The notes beneath the pieces are model-generated. The model had not been told where the DNA came from, did no database searches, and saw nothing but the letters and a program-made list of their open reading frames with translations. A stretch of 32,012 nucleotides of DNA from Alphaproteobacteria bacterium (GTDB taxonomy: Bacteria; Pseudomonadota; Alphaproteobacteria; Caulobacterales; Maricaulaceae), in contig JAJFFL010000266.1 in assembly GCA_021776705.1 (NCBI GenBank), positions 1 through 32,012 on the forward strand. The letters are read 5' to 3'. Of this stretch, positions 16,405 through 24,562 are shown piece after piece; positions within the stretch are counted from its first letter, which is position 1, and each line of letters opens with the position of its first letter. Position numbers and translations under genes: made by a program.

Positions 16405-17397
16405 ATGCAGATTCGACCGCTTCTTGTCGCCTTGGCGCTCAGCGCCGGCGCATGCGCCCACCCGGTCGACCGGATCGACGCCGGCGCCGAAAACGCCGAC
16501 CCAGACGCCGCCGGATTCAGCTGGTACTTCGCGACGCCGGACAAAGAGGCGACGCTGTTCGTTTTCGAAATTGGCCGGGGCGAACCTTACTTCGTGCTGC
16601 ATGGAGGTCCGGGCGGCGACATGGAGTCTCTGCGCGGGCTCGAAGACGGTCTCACCGACACGCATCGGTTCATCTTCTACAACCGCCGCGGATCCGTGCG
16701 CTCGCCCGCGGCGACGGACAACGTGACGCTCGACAAGCACGTCGCCGACCTCGACGCCTTGCGCGCCGAACTCGGCATCGAGAAAGCCAACATCATTTCG
16801 CATTCCGCCGGCACGATGGTGGCGATGCGCTACTTGATCGGCCACCCGGACACGACCGGGAACGTCGTGCTCCTGGGCGCGCTCGACGTGAAAAACGGCG
16901 GCGACACGTTCGGCGAATTCGAGCAGACGGTTTACGCCGAAAAAGAGGTCGAATTCGCCGCGTTCGTCGAGCGCCAGGCGGTCAAAGATGAGATCCGCAA
17001 CGCCGGCCTGGACGACCCGACGAACCAACGCGACAGGGATCGCCTGCGCCATCTCAACAGCGCGGCGGCGAATGTGTACGACATCACCAAGTGGCGCGAC
17101 TTCGGCTTTTACTACGTCAGTCGCGACGCCGCGCTGGCGACGCGCGGCTCCACCAGTTGGGATTACGATTGGCGGCCGATTCTGCAATCGCCGCCGGGCC
17201 GGGTGAGCGTCATCAACGGCGAATTCGACTACATCGTCGGACCGCGAAACAGCCCGACGTGGCGTTCCGCGATCGAGAACGACGGCGTCGACGTCGAACT
17301 CACGGTCATCCCAAATGCGGGACACGCCGTTTGGGTCGATCAGCCGGAGATGTTTCGCGATGCGCTGGTCGCCGCCATGACGCCCGAGACGCCCTAG
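16405..17397 (+). CDS. Alpha/beta-fold hydrolase, probable lipoprotein (proline iminopeptidase-like)
   Basis: A 330-residue hydrolase. A signal peptide runs from MQIRPLL to the SAGAC region, with a possible lipidated Cys17. HGGPGG at 66-71 forms the oxyanion-hole motif typical of S33 proline iminopeptidase-like enzymes. The nucleophile elbow is SHSAGT with Ser134 as nucleophile; the usual first glycine of G-x-S-x-G is replaced by serine. The likely acid and base are Asp275 (GEFDYIVG) and His307 (NAGHAVW). I chose the ATG at 16405, six bases after GGGG, over a GTG at 16375 and an ATG at 16399, since it places the signal peptide at the very start. Its stop codon interlocks in a CTAG with that of the gene opposite. 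The substrate is unknown. Confidence 0.88.
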   Translation: MQIRPLLVALALSAGACAHPVDRIDAGAENADPDAAGFSWYFATPDKEATLFVFEIGRGEPYFVLHGGPGGDMESLRGLEDGLTDTHRFIFYNRRGSVRSPAATDNVTLDKHVADLDALRAELGIEKANIISHSAGTMVAMRYLIGHPDTTGNVVLLGALDVKNGGDTFGEFEQTVYAEKEVEFAAFVERQAVKDEIRNAGLDDPTNQRDRDRLRHLNSAAANVYDITKWRDFGFYYVSRDAALATRGSTSWDYDWRPILQSPPGRVSVINGEFDYIVGPRNSPTWRSAIENDGVDVELTVIPNAGHAVWVDQPEMFRDALVAAMTPETP

Positions 17398-17864
17398 CGC
17401 CCCGGCGCCATCGGGCTGTCGGCGATTTCGGCGCGGCACAAATCCTGGATCCGCTTGTTGGCGGCGTCGAGATCGGCGATCTGGCGCTCCATGGCCGCGG
17501 CGTCGCGGCTGAGGGCGGCGCCGACGATCTTCTGGGCGCTGCCGCGCATTTCCTCGAGGTCCGCGTGGGCGCTTTCCGGCAGCATGTAGAGCGCCCGGTA
17601 GGAGGCGCGGATGACGTCGCGCGGGGCCTGGGTGACGAGCTGGAAGGTGCGTTCCGAAATCGCGCCGCCGCGCGCCTCGGCGGCGCCGATCTCCGCCTTG
17701 GCGAGGAAGTCCGCGGTGACGCCGCCGACCTCGGCGCAGGTGTCGAGGAAACGGCCGGCGACCGTCGCCTCGAGCAGGTCGTCGCGGGCCCCGAACGACA
17801 AGTAGGCCTGGGCCGTCGCCAGGATCAGCGCGAGCGACACGAGCACGAGCGGCAATTGACGCAT
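17394..17864 (-). CDS. Small exported or membrane-anchored protein of unknown function
   Basis: A 156-residue protein that I do not recognise. A hydrophobic N-terminus (QLPLVLVSLALILATAQAYL) is either a signal peptide cleaved after AQA or an anchor. The rest is soluble, charged and probably alpha-helical, with two cysteines (about 43 and 143) that could form a disulfide in the periplasm. The segment ALSRDAAAMERQIADLDAANKR looks like a short coiled coil. The ATG at 17864 is preceded by an AGGGGG-type ribosome site. It converges with the alpha/beta hydrolase gene and diverges from the GST gene. Codon use looks like its neighbours, so it is probably a real gene. Confidence 0.7.
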   Translation of the reverse strand: MRQLPLVLVSLALILATAQAYLSFGARDDLLEATVAGRFLDTCAEVGGVTADFLAKAEIGAAEARGGAISERTFQLVTQAPRDVIRASYRALYMLPESAHADLEEMRGSAQKIVGAALSRDAAAMERQIADLDAANKRIQDLCRAEIADSPMAPGR

Positions 17865-18011
17865 GAAGGGCCCCCTTGGAATGAGAGCTCTTTTTCACCC
17901 GGCTTCCGGGCGAATCCAAGGCCGCGGCGCCGCAGCCGGGTCCGGAACTTCTCGCCACGGCGGCCGCCGGGTTCTAGGTTCGCCGAAACTTCACCCGATC
18001 AGGAGTCCGAC

Positions 18012-18647
18012 ATGAATAAGCTGGAAATCATCGGCGCGCCGATGTCGAGCTACGTTTGGGCCGTGCGTCTTGCGGCGGCGGAAAAGGGCGTCGATTACGA
18101 ACTGCACCCGGTGCGGCCGTCCGACGAGATGGTCTCGACCATCCACCCCTTGTCAAAAATCCCGGTGCTGCGGCACGAGAACTTACGCCTGTTCGAGAGC
18201 CGCGCCATCGCCGGCTACATCGACGACGCGTTTCCCGGCCCGGATCTGTTCCCGAAGGACGCCAAGGCGCGGGCCGAGGTCGAGCAGTGGGTCTCGATCG
18301 TCAACACGGCGGTCGATCCGGTGTGCATCCGCATGTACGCGCTTGAGGCCGTGGCGCCGCAGATCTTCGGCCGGCCCGGCGATGTCGCCAAGATGAAGGC
18401 CGCCGTGGAGCAGATGCCGCCGCTCCTGGACGCGCTCGAAGGCGGGATCACGACCGCCGGCTTTCTCGGCTCGGACGGCTATTCCTACGCCGACGCCAAC
18501 GTGACGCCGATCCTGTACTACTTGTCGATGACGCCCGAGGGCGGCGACATGCTGAACGAGCGCCCGGCGCTGAAAAGCTACCTTGAGCGGATGATGGCGC
18601 GGCCGAGTTTCAAGGCCGCGGCTCCGCCGGCGCCCGTGGCGGCGTAA
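18012..18647 (+). CDS. Glutathione S-transferase family protein
   Basis: A 211-residue protein with a thioredoxin-fold N-terminal half and a helical C-terminal half. The probable active-site serine is in APMSSYVWAVR (residues 9-19), and the cis-proline is in KIPVLRHENLRLFESRAIAGYI, whose ES pair binds the glutathione glutamyl group. FGRPGD and GFLGSDGYSYADANVTPILYY belong to the C-terminal domain, the latter holding the conserved N-capping aspartate motif. The ATG at 18012 has AGGAG six bases upstream. It could detoxify electrophiles or act as an isomerase or reductase; the specific reaction is not visible. The open frame of a GNAT domain begins inside its last 60 bases, in the -1 frame. Confidence 0.93.
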   Translation: MNKLEIIGAPMSSYVWAVRLAAAEKGVDYELHPVRPSDEMVSTIHPLSKIPVLRHENLRLFESRAIAGYIDDAFPGPDLFPKDAKARAEVEQWVSIVNTAVDPVCIRMYALEAVAPQIFGRPGDVAKMKAAVEQMPPLLDALEGGITTAGFLGSDGYSYADANVTPILYYLSMTPEGGDMLNERPALKSYLERMMARPSFKAAAPPAPVAA

Positions 18648-19117
18648 GGGCGGCGCACGCCGACCTTGTCCGCCGCGCCGAAACGGCGGCCGAAATCGCC
18701 GCCGTCAAGGCGCTGTTCGCCGAGTACGTCGCCTGGTTCGACGTCGCCTATACGACCGCGAACTGGGCGTCCGAAATCGCCGATTTTCCGGCCGCCTACG
18801 CGGCCCTGGTTCTCGCCGGCCCGCCCGACGCGCCGCGCGGCGCCGTCGGCGTGCGGCCGTTCTCGTCCGAACCGGCGGTCTGCGAAATCAAGCGCCTGTG
18901 GGTGCGGCCGCAGCGCCGCGGCGCCGGCGGCGGGCGGGCGCTGATGACCGCCGCCTTGTCCGACGCCCGTCGGCTCGGATTCGCCGAAGCGCGCAGCGCC
19001 ACCGTGGCGCGGGCGCAGGCGTCGATCGCATTGCATGAAAAACTGGGGTTCCGCCCGGCGCCGGCCTACTTCGCCCACCCCGAACCGGACGCGGTGTTCT
19101 TGACTCTGACGCTTTGA
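18644..19117 (+). CDS. GNAT family N-acetyltransferase without a normal start codon
   Basis: The frame encodes a nearly complete GNAT acetyltransferase of about 150 residues: VRRAETAAEIAAVKALFAEY at the start, CEIKRLWVRPQRRGAGGGRAL as the acetyl-CoA-binding beta4/alpha3 motif, and ASIALHEKLGFRPAPAYF near the end. It is open from 18587, inside the GST gene, but I find no ATG, GTG or TTG in frame before the GTG at 18851. Starting there would remove the first third of the fold. It may use a rare start codon, be read by -1 frameshifting from the GST gene, or be a decayed or misread gene. I set the left end at the codon overlapping the GST stop; the true start is unknown. The substrate amine is also unknown. 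Confidence 0.65.
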   Translation, partial: VRAAHADLVRRAETAAEIAAVKALFAEYVAWFDVAYTTANWASEIADFPAAYAALVLAGPPDAPRGAVGVRPFSSEPAVCEIKRLWVRPQRRGAGGGRALMTAALSDARRLGFAEARSATVARAQASIALHEKLGFRPAPAYFAHPEPDAVFLTLTL

Positions 19118-19125
19118 GCGATCGC

Positions 19126-19323
19126 TCAGCGCACCGTCGGCCAGGACTCGTCTTTTCCGGCGACGGCGGCGGCGAACATCGCGCCGAGCAGGCCGCACAG
19201 GCCCATGGCCACGGCGATGGTCGTCAACGGCCCGGCGTAGACGTCGCCGACGACGGAGCCGAAGCCTGAGCCCAGCGTCGCGCCGAGCGTGGCGCCGAAA
19301 AGCAGCAGCGAAGAATTGTTCAT
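19126..19323 (-). CDS. Short glycine-rich membrane protein, hypothetical
   Basis: A 65-residue open frame with two hydrophobic stretches. The first is small-residue-rich (GATLGATLGSGFGSVVGD), a glycine-zipper-like pattern that favours helix packing in membranes. The second spans about residues 33-55. The tail is short and polar. The ATG at 19323 has only a weak GAGG close to it. It converges with the GNAT frame, 8 bp away. I do not recognise a family; it could be real or a spurious small frame, with hydrophobicity the main argument for it. Confidence 0.5.
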   Translation of the reverse strand: MNNSSLLLFGATLGATLGSGFGSVVGDVYAGPLTTIAVAMGLCGLLGAMFAAAVAGKDESWPTVR

Positions 19324-19421
19324 GGCCTCAGGTCCGGTGCGTCTCGAAGTGGCGCTGAGGTAAGGATGCGCGCGACGGCGTCAAGACCCGGGCGGTAAGC
19401 GGTTGTGGACGGAATTCAGCC

Positions 19422-19446
19422 GCCGGCGCGCCGCAAGGCGCCGGGC
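19422..19446 (-). terminator. Possible hairpin terminator downstream of pdhC
   Basis: CCGGCGCGCC (19423-19432) and GGCGCCGG (19437-19444) can form a GC-rich stem with a four-base loop and a small bulge, about 50 bp beyond the pdhC stop. No run of T follows on the minus strand, so it is at best a weak intrinsic terminator or a transcript-end structure. Confidence 0.3.
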
Positions 19447-19492
19447 TTCATTGAAATGAAAGACATTCCGCGCGCGCCGAACCCGGCCGCCG

Positions 19493-20842
19493 TCACAACA
19501 GCATCGTCTCCGGGTCTTCGATGTAGCGCTTGAAGGCGTTGGTGAACTTCGCCCCGATGGCGCCGTCGACGACCCGGTGGTCGCAGGTCACCGTCACCGA
19601 CATGATCGTCGCCGTCGCCAGCGCCCCGTCCTTGACCACCGGCCGCGCCTCGCCCGCGCCCACCGACATGATCATCCCGTGCGGCTCGTTGAGGATCGAG
19701 GCGAAGTCCTTGATCCCGAACATGCCGAGGTTGGAGAGCGAGAAGGTGCCGCCGGTGTATTCCTCCGGCTTGAGTTTCCGGTCGCGCGCCCGCGCGGCGA
19801 GATCTTTCATCTCCTCGGAAATCCGCCGCAGACCTTTTTCGTCGGCGCGGAAAATGATCGGCGTGATCAGACCGCCGTCGATGGCGACCGCCACGGCGAC
19901 GTCGGCGTGGTGGTGGAACAACAGCCCGTCCGGCGAATAGCTGGCGTTCGAGTCCGGGACCTTTTTCAGCGCCAGCGCCGAGGCGCGAATGAGGAAGTCG
20001 TTGACCGAGATCTTCACCCCGTCGTCGGCGACCTTGGCGTTGAGCTTCTTGCGCAGGTCGAGCAGCGCGTCGAGTTCGACGTCGACCGACAAGGGAAAGT
20101 GCGGCACGTCGCGGAAACTGTCGGTCATCCGCCGGGCGATGGTCTTGCGCATGCCGTCGAGCGGCACGAGATCGTAGGAGCCTTCGGGGATGCCCATGGC
20201 GCGCGGGTCACGCACGGCGGGGACTTGCGCCCGGCCCTGGGCCGGCGCGTCCGACACCGCGATCGCGGTCGTCGCGCCCGGCGTCGCGCCGCCGGCCTTG
20301 GCCGCCTCGACGTCGCGCTTGACGATGCGACCGTGCGGCCCGGAGCCGGAGATCTGGCTGAGGTCTATTCCCGCCGTCTTCGCCAGACGCTTGGCGAGGG
20401 GCGAGGCGCGAAGGCGGCCGTTGAGGGATCCGCCCTCCGAGCGCTTCGCGCCCACCTCCCCCGCAGGCGGGGGAGGAGAACCGCTCGCCGCCGACGCGTC
20501 TTTTCCTCCCCCGCTTGCGGGGGAGGTGTCGGCGAAGCCGACGGAGGGGGGAGCGCCGCCGCCACCGCCGCTCATGCCTTCCAGCGCGCTCTTGTCTTCG
20601 CCCTCCTCCAGCAAGGCGGCGATGACGGCGTTGACCTTCACACCCTCGGCGCCCTCGCCGACGAAGATCTTGCCGACGACGCCTTCGTCGACGGCCTCGA
20701 CCTCCATGGTCGCCTTGTCGGTCTCGATCTCAGCGATGATGTCGCCGGACGACACCGTGTCGCCCTCCTTCACCAGCCACTTGGCGAGCGTGCCTTCCTC
20801 CATGGTCGGCGACAGGGCGGGCATGAGAACTTCGATGGGCAT
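19493..20842 (-). CDS. pdhC: Pyruvate dehydrogenase E2, dihydrolipoamide acetyltransferase, with repeat-derived linker
   Basis: A 449-residue core subunit that moves acetyl groups from lipoyl to CoA. Residues 1-80 are one lipoyl domain with the lipoylated lysine Lys43 in [10 protein letters not shown]. About 146-180 is the peripheral-subunit-binding domain ([15 protein letters not shown] to [11 protein letters not shown]). About 220-449 is the catalytic domain, with His422 and Asp426 in CDHRVVDG. Residues 98-137 of the linker are encoded by a palindromic DNA repeat (20433-20551). The result is an unusual GGGK- and PPPP-containing stretch in place of the normal Ala-Pro-rich hinge, and the frame stays open. 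The ATG at 20842 comes two bases after the stop of the small gene upstream, so translation is likely coupled. The PDH name is secure from the pdhB and pdhA context. Confidence 0.97.
   Translation of the reverse strand: MPIEVLMPALSPTMEEGTLAKWLVKEGDTVSSGDIIAEIETDKATMEVEAVDEGVVGKIFVGEGAEGVKVNAVIAALLEEGEDKSALEGMSGGGGGAPPSVGFADTSPASGGGKDASAASGSPPPPAGEVGAKRSEGGSLNGRLRASPLAKRLAKTAGIDLSQISGSGPHGRIVKRDVEAAKAGGATPGATTAIAVSDAPAQGRAQVPAVRDPRAMGIPEGSYDLVPLDGMRKTIARRMTDSFRDVPHFPLSVDVELDALLDLRKKLNAKVADDGVKISVNDFLIRASALALKKVPDSNASYSPDGLLFHHHADVAVAVAIDGGLITPIIFRADEKGLRRISEEMKDLAARARDRKLKPEEYTGGTFSLSNLGMFGIKDFASILNEPHGMIMSVGAGEARPVVKDGALATATIMSVTVTCDHRVVDGAIGAKFTNAFKRYIEDPETMLL
20433..20551. repeat. Palindromic repeat element inside pdhC
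   Basis: Two arms of about 45 bases face each other across a short centre. Each has its own hairpin: CCTCCCCCGC/GCGGGGGAGG at 20455-20464/20467-20476, and again at 20505-20514/20517-20526. A GTCGGC-GAA-GCCGAC stem lies at 20528-20542, with a degenerate GAGCGC-TTC-GCGCCC counterpart at 20439-20453. This architecture belongs to the GC-rich 'CCTCCCCCGC' dispersed repeats that are normally intergenic in several alphaproteobacteria. Here it lies wholly within the coding frame of pdhC. I saw no second copy in this window. Confidence 0.8.
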
Positions 20843-20844
20843 GG

Positions 20845-21120
20845 CTACAAGCTCTTCGATATGGCAATCGCATCCAGAACGATCCGGCCTTGGTCATTCC
20901 GGCGCATGATTGGATTGGCGTAGCTCGCGATGGCTGCACGCTTTACCGCAGCGAGAACTTCTTCAGACGCAAGTGCTTCTACTTCGCCGTTCACACCCGG
21001 AAATTGGTCTTCGATAACTTCTAAATCGATCGCGAAAACAACCGGCACTTTGTCGTTGTGCCCCTTCAACAGAAGTTGGCCGCTGCTCCAACTCCATTCA
21101 ACGTTTGAGAAGTCGAGCAT
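20845..21120 (-). CDS. Small lower-GC gene between pdhB and pdhC (possibly DUF1488-like)
   Basis: A 91-residue protein, [14 protein letters not shown] to [22 protein letters not shown] followed by a helical [14 protein letters not shown] and a GRIVLDA strand is weakly like DUF1488 proteins, whose function is unknown; this is tentative. By hand count 20881-21120 is about 52-53% GC, clearly below its neighbours. It starts 11 bases after pdhB stops, with a GTGGAAA site, and ends two bases before the pdhC ATG, so it is part of the operon. No membrane segment or signal is visible. Tight spacing and a clean frame argue that it is expressed. The composition suggests later arrival than pdhB and pdhC. 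Confidence 0.78.
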   Translation of the reverse strand: MLDFSNVEWSWSSGQLLLKGHNDKVPVVFAIDLEVIEDQFPGVNGEVEALASEEVLAAVKRAAIASYANPIMRRNDQGRIVLDAIAISKSL

Positions 21121-21131
21121 AGTTTCCACGA

Positions 21132-22505
<1,374 letters not shown>

Positions 22506-22601
22506 GCGGCGTTTCCCCCAGGCCGCGCCTCGCGCGGGGACGGAACTTGAATTCCACTGGTTTCTAGCGGTTTCCGCGCGCCGGCCACAAGCCGTCCCGG
22601 G

Positions 22602-23150
22602 TCACCGCTTGCGGAACGCCACGTAGGCGAAAATCAGGCTCCAGACGCCCAAGGCCGCGGCGAAGCGGAACACCGCGGCCACCAGCCCGAGACCCCACTG
22701 CGCGCGGGCGTCGAAAGCCGGCGCGCCGGGCAGGTCGACGTCGAAGATTTCGAGCCCGTCGAACAGCGCCCCCTTGAGCGCCTGGTCGGTCCAGAACGCC
22801 AGCGCCTCCAGCCGCGTCGGCGGCGCGGCGAACGGCGCGAACAAATGGTGCTTGGCGGTCAGCGCATAGGTCGCGCCGGAAAACAGCATGATCAGGATCA
22901 GCGCGAAGACGACGCCGACGGCGACCGAGCCGGCGACCGACGCCTGGCCCCCGGACGGGGCGCGCACGAAATCGAACCGCGCCTTGAGCGCCAGGTACGT
23001 CAGACCGACGAGCACCAGACCGGCGGCGACGTCGAGGCCGACGCCGACGGCGCGTGGGGCCCAGTCGGCCGGCTGCCACAAAATCGCGAGCGACGCCGCG
23101 GCGAGCACCGCGGCGCCGATTCCGAACGTCAGCTCGCGGCCGTGTCCCAT
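22602..23150 (-). CDS. Membrane protein of unknown function
   Basis: A 182-residue protein with about four hydrophobic helices: roughly residues 8-25, 34-54, 72-95 and 150-178. Between the third and fourth is a soluble loop of about 50 residues holding FWTDQALKGALFDGLEIFDV. No family is recognised. An adjacent GTG one codon upstream is the alternative start; the ATG at 23150 has GGGG five bases before it. It starts about 13 bases after the VOC gene stops, so it is in the same transcription unit, and lies just upstream of pdhB. Confidence 0.78.
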   Translation of the reverse strand: MGHGRELTFGIGAAVLAAASLAILWQPADWAPRAVGVGLDVAAGLVLVGLTYLALKARFDFVRAPSGGQASVAGSVAVGVVFALILIMLFSGATYALTAKHHLFAPFAAPPTRLEALAFWTDQALKGALFDGLEIFDVDLPGAPAFDARAQWGLGLVAAVFRFAAALGVWSLIFAYVAFRKR

Positions 23151-23163
23151 CACGCCCCGCCGC

Positions 23164-23550
23164 TCATGCGGCGGCCTCGTCAGGCTGCATCAGGCCGATG
23201 ATGTTGCCCTCGGTGTCGTGCACATAGGCGAGCCAGCCGACGCCGGGGATCGCCATCTTGTGCACGCCGACCTCGCCGTTCATCTCCAGCGCCTTGGCGA
23301 CATAGGCGTCGACGTCGTCGACGTCGCAGGTGCACACCCAGGCGATGACCGGTTCGCCGCCCTTGGGAGCCGCGCCGCGCCGCGGCAGCAGGCCGCCGTC
23401 GATGCCGGGCCCGCCGTCGCCGGTCTTCACGAACCAGTATTGGCCCGGCGGGCCGAACGGCGTGAACGTCCAGCCGAACAGACCTTCGTAAAACGCGATC
23501 GCGCGCGCCGGGTCCTGGGCGTGAATTTCGAAGTGCGTGGGGCGTGGCAT
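23164..23550 (-). CDS. VOC family (glyoxalase/bleomycin resistance-like) protein
   Basis: A 128-residue protein with the paired beta-alpha-beta-beta-beta fold of the vicinal oxygen chelate superfamily. The N-terminus THFEIHAQDPARAIAFYEGLFGW carries the first probable metal ligand (His6) and the FYEGLFGW signature. The C-terminal half has GWLAYVHDTEGNIIGLMQPD, with the expected glutamate in TEGN. Members include glyoxalases, dioxygenases and antibiotic-binding proteins; which one is not visible. The ATG at 23550 fits the family start. It is followed by the four-helix membrane protein gene. Upstream lies a 161-bp palindromic repeat. Confidence 0.9.
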   Translation of the reverse strand: MPRPTHFEIHAQDPARAIAFYEGLFGWTFTPFGPPGQYWFVKTGDGGPGIDGGLLPRRGAAPKGGEPVIAWVCTCDVDDVDAYVAKALEMNGEVGVHKMAIPGVGWLAYVHDTEGNIIGLMQPDEAAA

Positions 23551-23577
23551 GGGACCGTCTTTCGAGTTCCGCTTTCC

Positions 23578-23738
23578 GTCATCCCGCGCGCGCTGCAGCG
23601 CGCAACGCCGCCGCGCAGATGCGGGACCTAGCGAGGTTTGCGACTATCGTCCGACACGGCATGTGAGACAATCGCCAACGTGGGCAGGTCCCGGATCAGC
23701 AGCGCACCGCTTGCGCGCTGCGCAGCATCCGGGATGAC
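23578..23738. repeat. Interspersed palindromic repeat, about 160 bp
   Basis: GTCATCCCG at 23578-23586 is an exact inverted repeat of CGGGATGAC at 23730-23738. Each end also folds on itself: the left around the perfect palindrome GCGCGCTGCAGCGCGC and closing with GCGGGACC, the right from GGTCCCGGAT to ATCCGGGATGAC. This is the layout of dispersed 'GTCATCCCGG...CCGGGATGAC' repeats known from alphaproteobacterial genomes. It occupies nearly the whole spacer between the NTF2-like and VOC genes. Confidence 0.7.
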
Positions 23739-23741
23739 AGG

Positions 23742-24140
23742 TCAGGTGGCGCCCTCGAAAGCCTCCACATGCGAATTCATGCGCTGGGCGAAGTCGATCA
23801 GGGTGTTCAGCGGCCGGATCCAGACTTCGATCCGCGCCATCTTGCCGTCGGCGTCGAGTGTGATGCGGTCGAGCCCGACCAGGGAGCGGCCGCCGACTTC
23901 GCCCTCGAACTCCAGCATCAGCATGTCGCCGTCGATCCACGTCCGGCGGTAGCGGAAGTCGTCGATCGTCGCGATGACGCCGGAAAGAATGTGGATGACG
24001 AGGTCGCGGCCGCGTTTCGGCTTCCACACCACCGGCGAGTTCAGCTCGCAGTCCTCGGCGACGATCGCGCGCAGCTTCTCCGCGTCGCGGGCGTCGACGG
24101 CGGCGTGCCAAGCGTTGAGAAAGGCGCGGGCGTCGGCCAT
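23742..24140 (-). CDS. NTF2/SnoaL-like fold protein
   Basis: A 132-residue protein with the cone-shaped NTF2 fold: an N-terminal helix pair (ARAFLNAWHAAVDARDAEKLRAIVAEDCELNSPVV, quoted here only as a region at residues 4-38), then beta strands with RRTWIDGDMLMLEFEGEVGG and LVGLDRITLDADGKMARIEV. Such proteins are often SnoaL-like cyclases, isomerases or binding proteins; no function can be assigned. It starts 7 bases after the MAPEG gene ends and is in the same direction, so both are probably cotranscribed. The downstream spacer is filled by the palindromic repeat. Confidence 0.85.
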   Translation of the reverse strand: MADARAFLNAWHAAVDARDAEKLRAIVAEDCELNSPVVWKPKRGRDLVIHILSGVIATIDDFRYRRTWIDGDMLMLEFEGEVGGRSLVGLDRITLDADGKMARIEVWIRPLNTLIDFAQRMNSHVEAFEGAT

Positions 24141-24147
24141 CGGATCC

Positions 24148-24537
24148 TCACACCAGCAGGACGAACACGATCATGATCAGAGCCACCGCCCCGACCAGCC
24201 ACGCGATGGTGCGCAGCCAGGGCACGCCGAGCAGGTAGAGGGCGGCGTGGGCGATCCGGGCCCCGAGGTAGATCTGCGCGGCGAGCGCGGTGACGTCGTT
24301 GGCGGCGCCGGAGAGGACAACGGCCAGGATCAGCGGCGCGAACAGCGCCAAACCCTCGATGTGGTTGCGCACGTTGCGGTCGGCGCGGGCGCAGAAACGG
24401 CCCGGATCGGGCAATTGATCGCGCGCGCCGGCCGCGGCCACGATCCCGACCTCCAGCACCCGCACCGTCGCCCCGATCGCAATCACCGCAAACAGCACCA
24501 AGGTGACGTAGACGAGCACGGCGAGTTCGACGGTCAT
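24148..24537 (-). CDS. MAPEG family membrane protein
   Basis: A 129-residue, four-helix membrane protein of the MAPEG family (membrane-associated proteins in eicosanoid and glutathione metabolism). The key stretch is RADRNVRNHIEGLALFAPL at about residues 51-69, the bacterial version of the family's R-A-x-R-x-x-x-N-x-x-E signature, followed by ARIAHAALYLLGVPWLRT. Eukaryotic relatives act on glutathione-linked lipids; bacterial ones are mostly uncharacterised. It starts 25 bases after the pdhA stop and is followed by the NTF2-like gene, forming the first of four genes inserted between pdhA and pdhB. Confidence 0.92.
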   Translation of the reverse strand: MTVELAVLVYVTLVLFAVIAIGATVRVLEVGIVAAAGARDQLPDPGRFCARADRNVRNHIEGLALFAPLILAVVLSGAANDVTALAAQIYLGARIAHAALYLLGVPWLRTIAWLVGAVALIMIVFVLLV

Positions 24538-24562
24538 GGCGGATCTCCGCGTTTGGAATGGG

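Noticed and set aside
18666-18944. Plus-strand TTG-initiated frame upstream of the GNAT
   Set aside because: It is Arg/Pro/Ser-rich and out of frame with the GNAT fold, so it is a shadow.
20433-20551. CRISPR array or transposon end
   Set aside because: Only one pair of facing palindromes exists, with no spaced direct repeats, no transposase and no clear target duplication.
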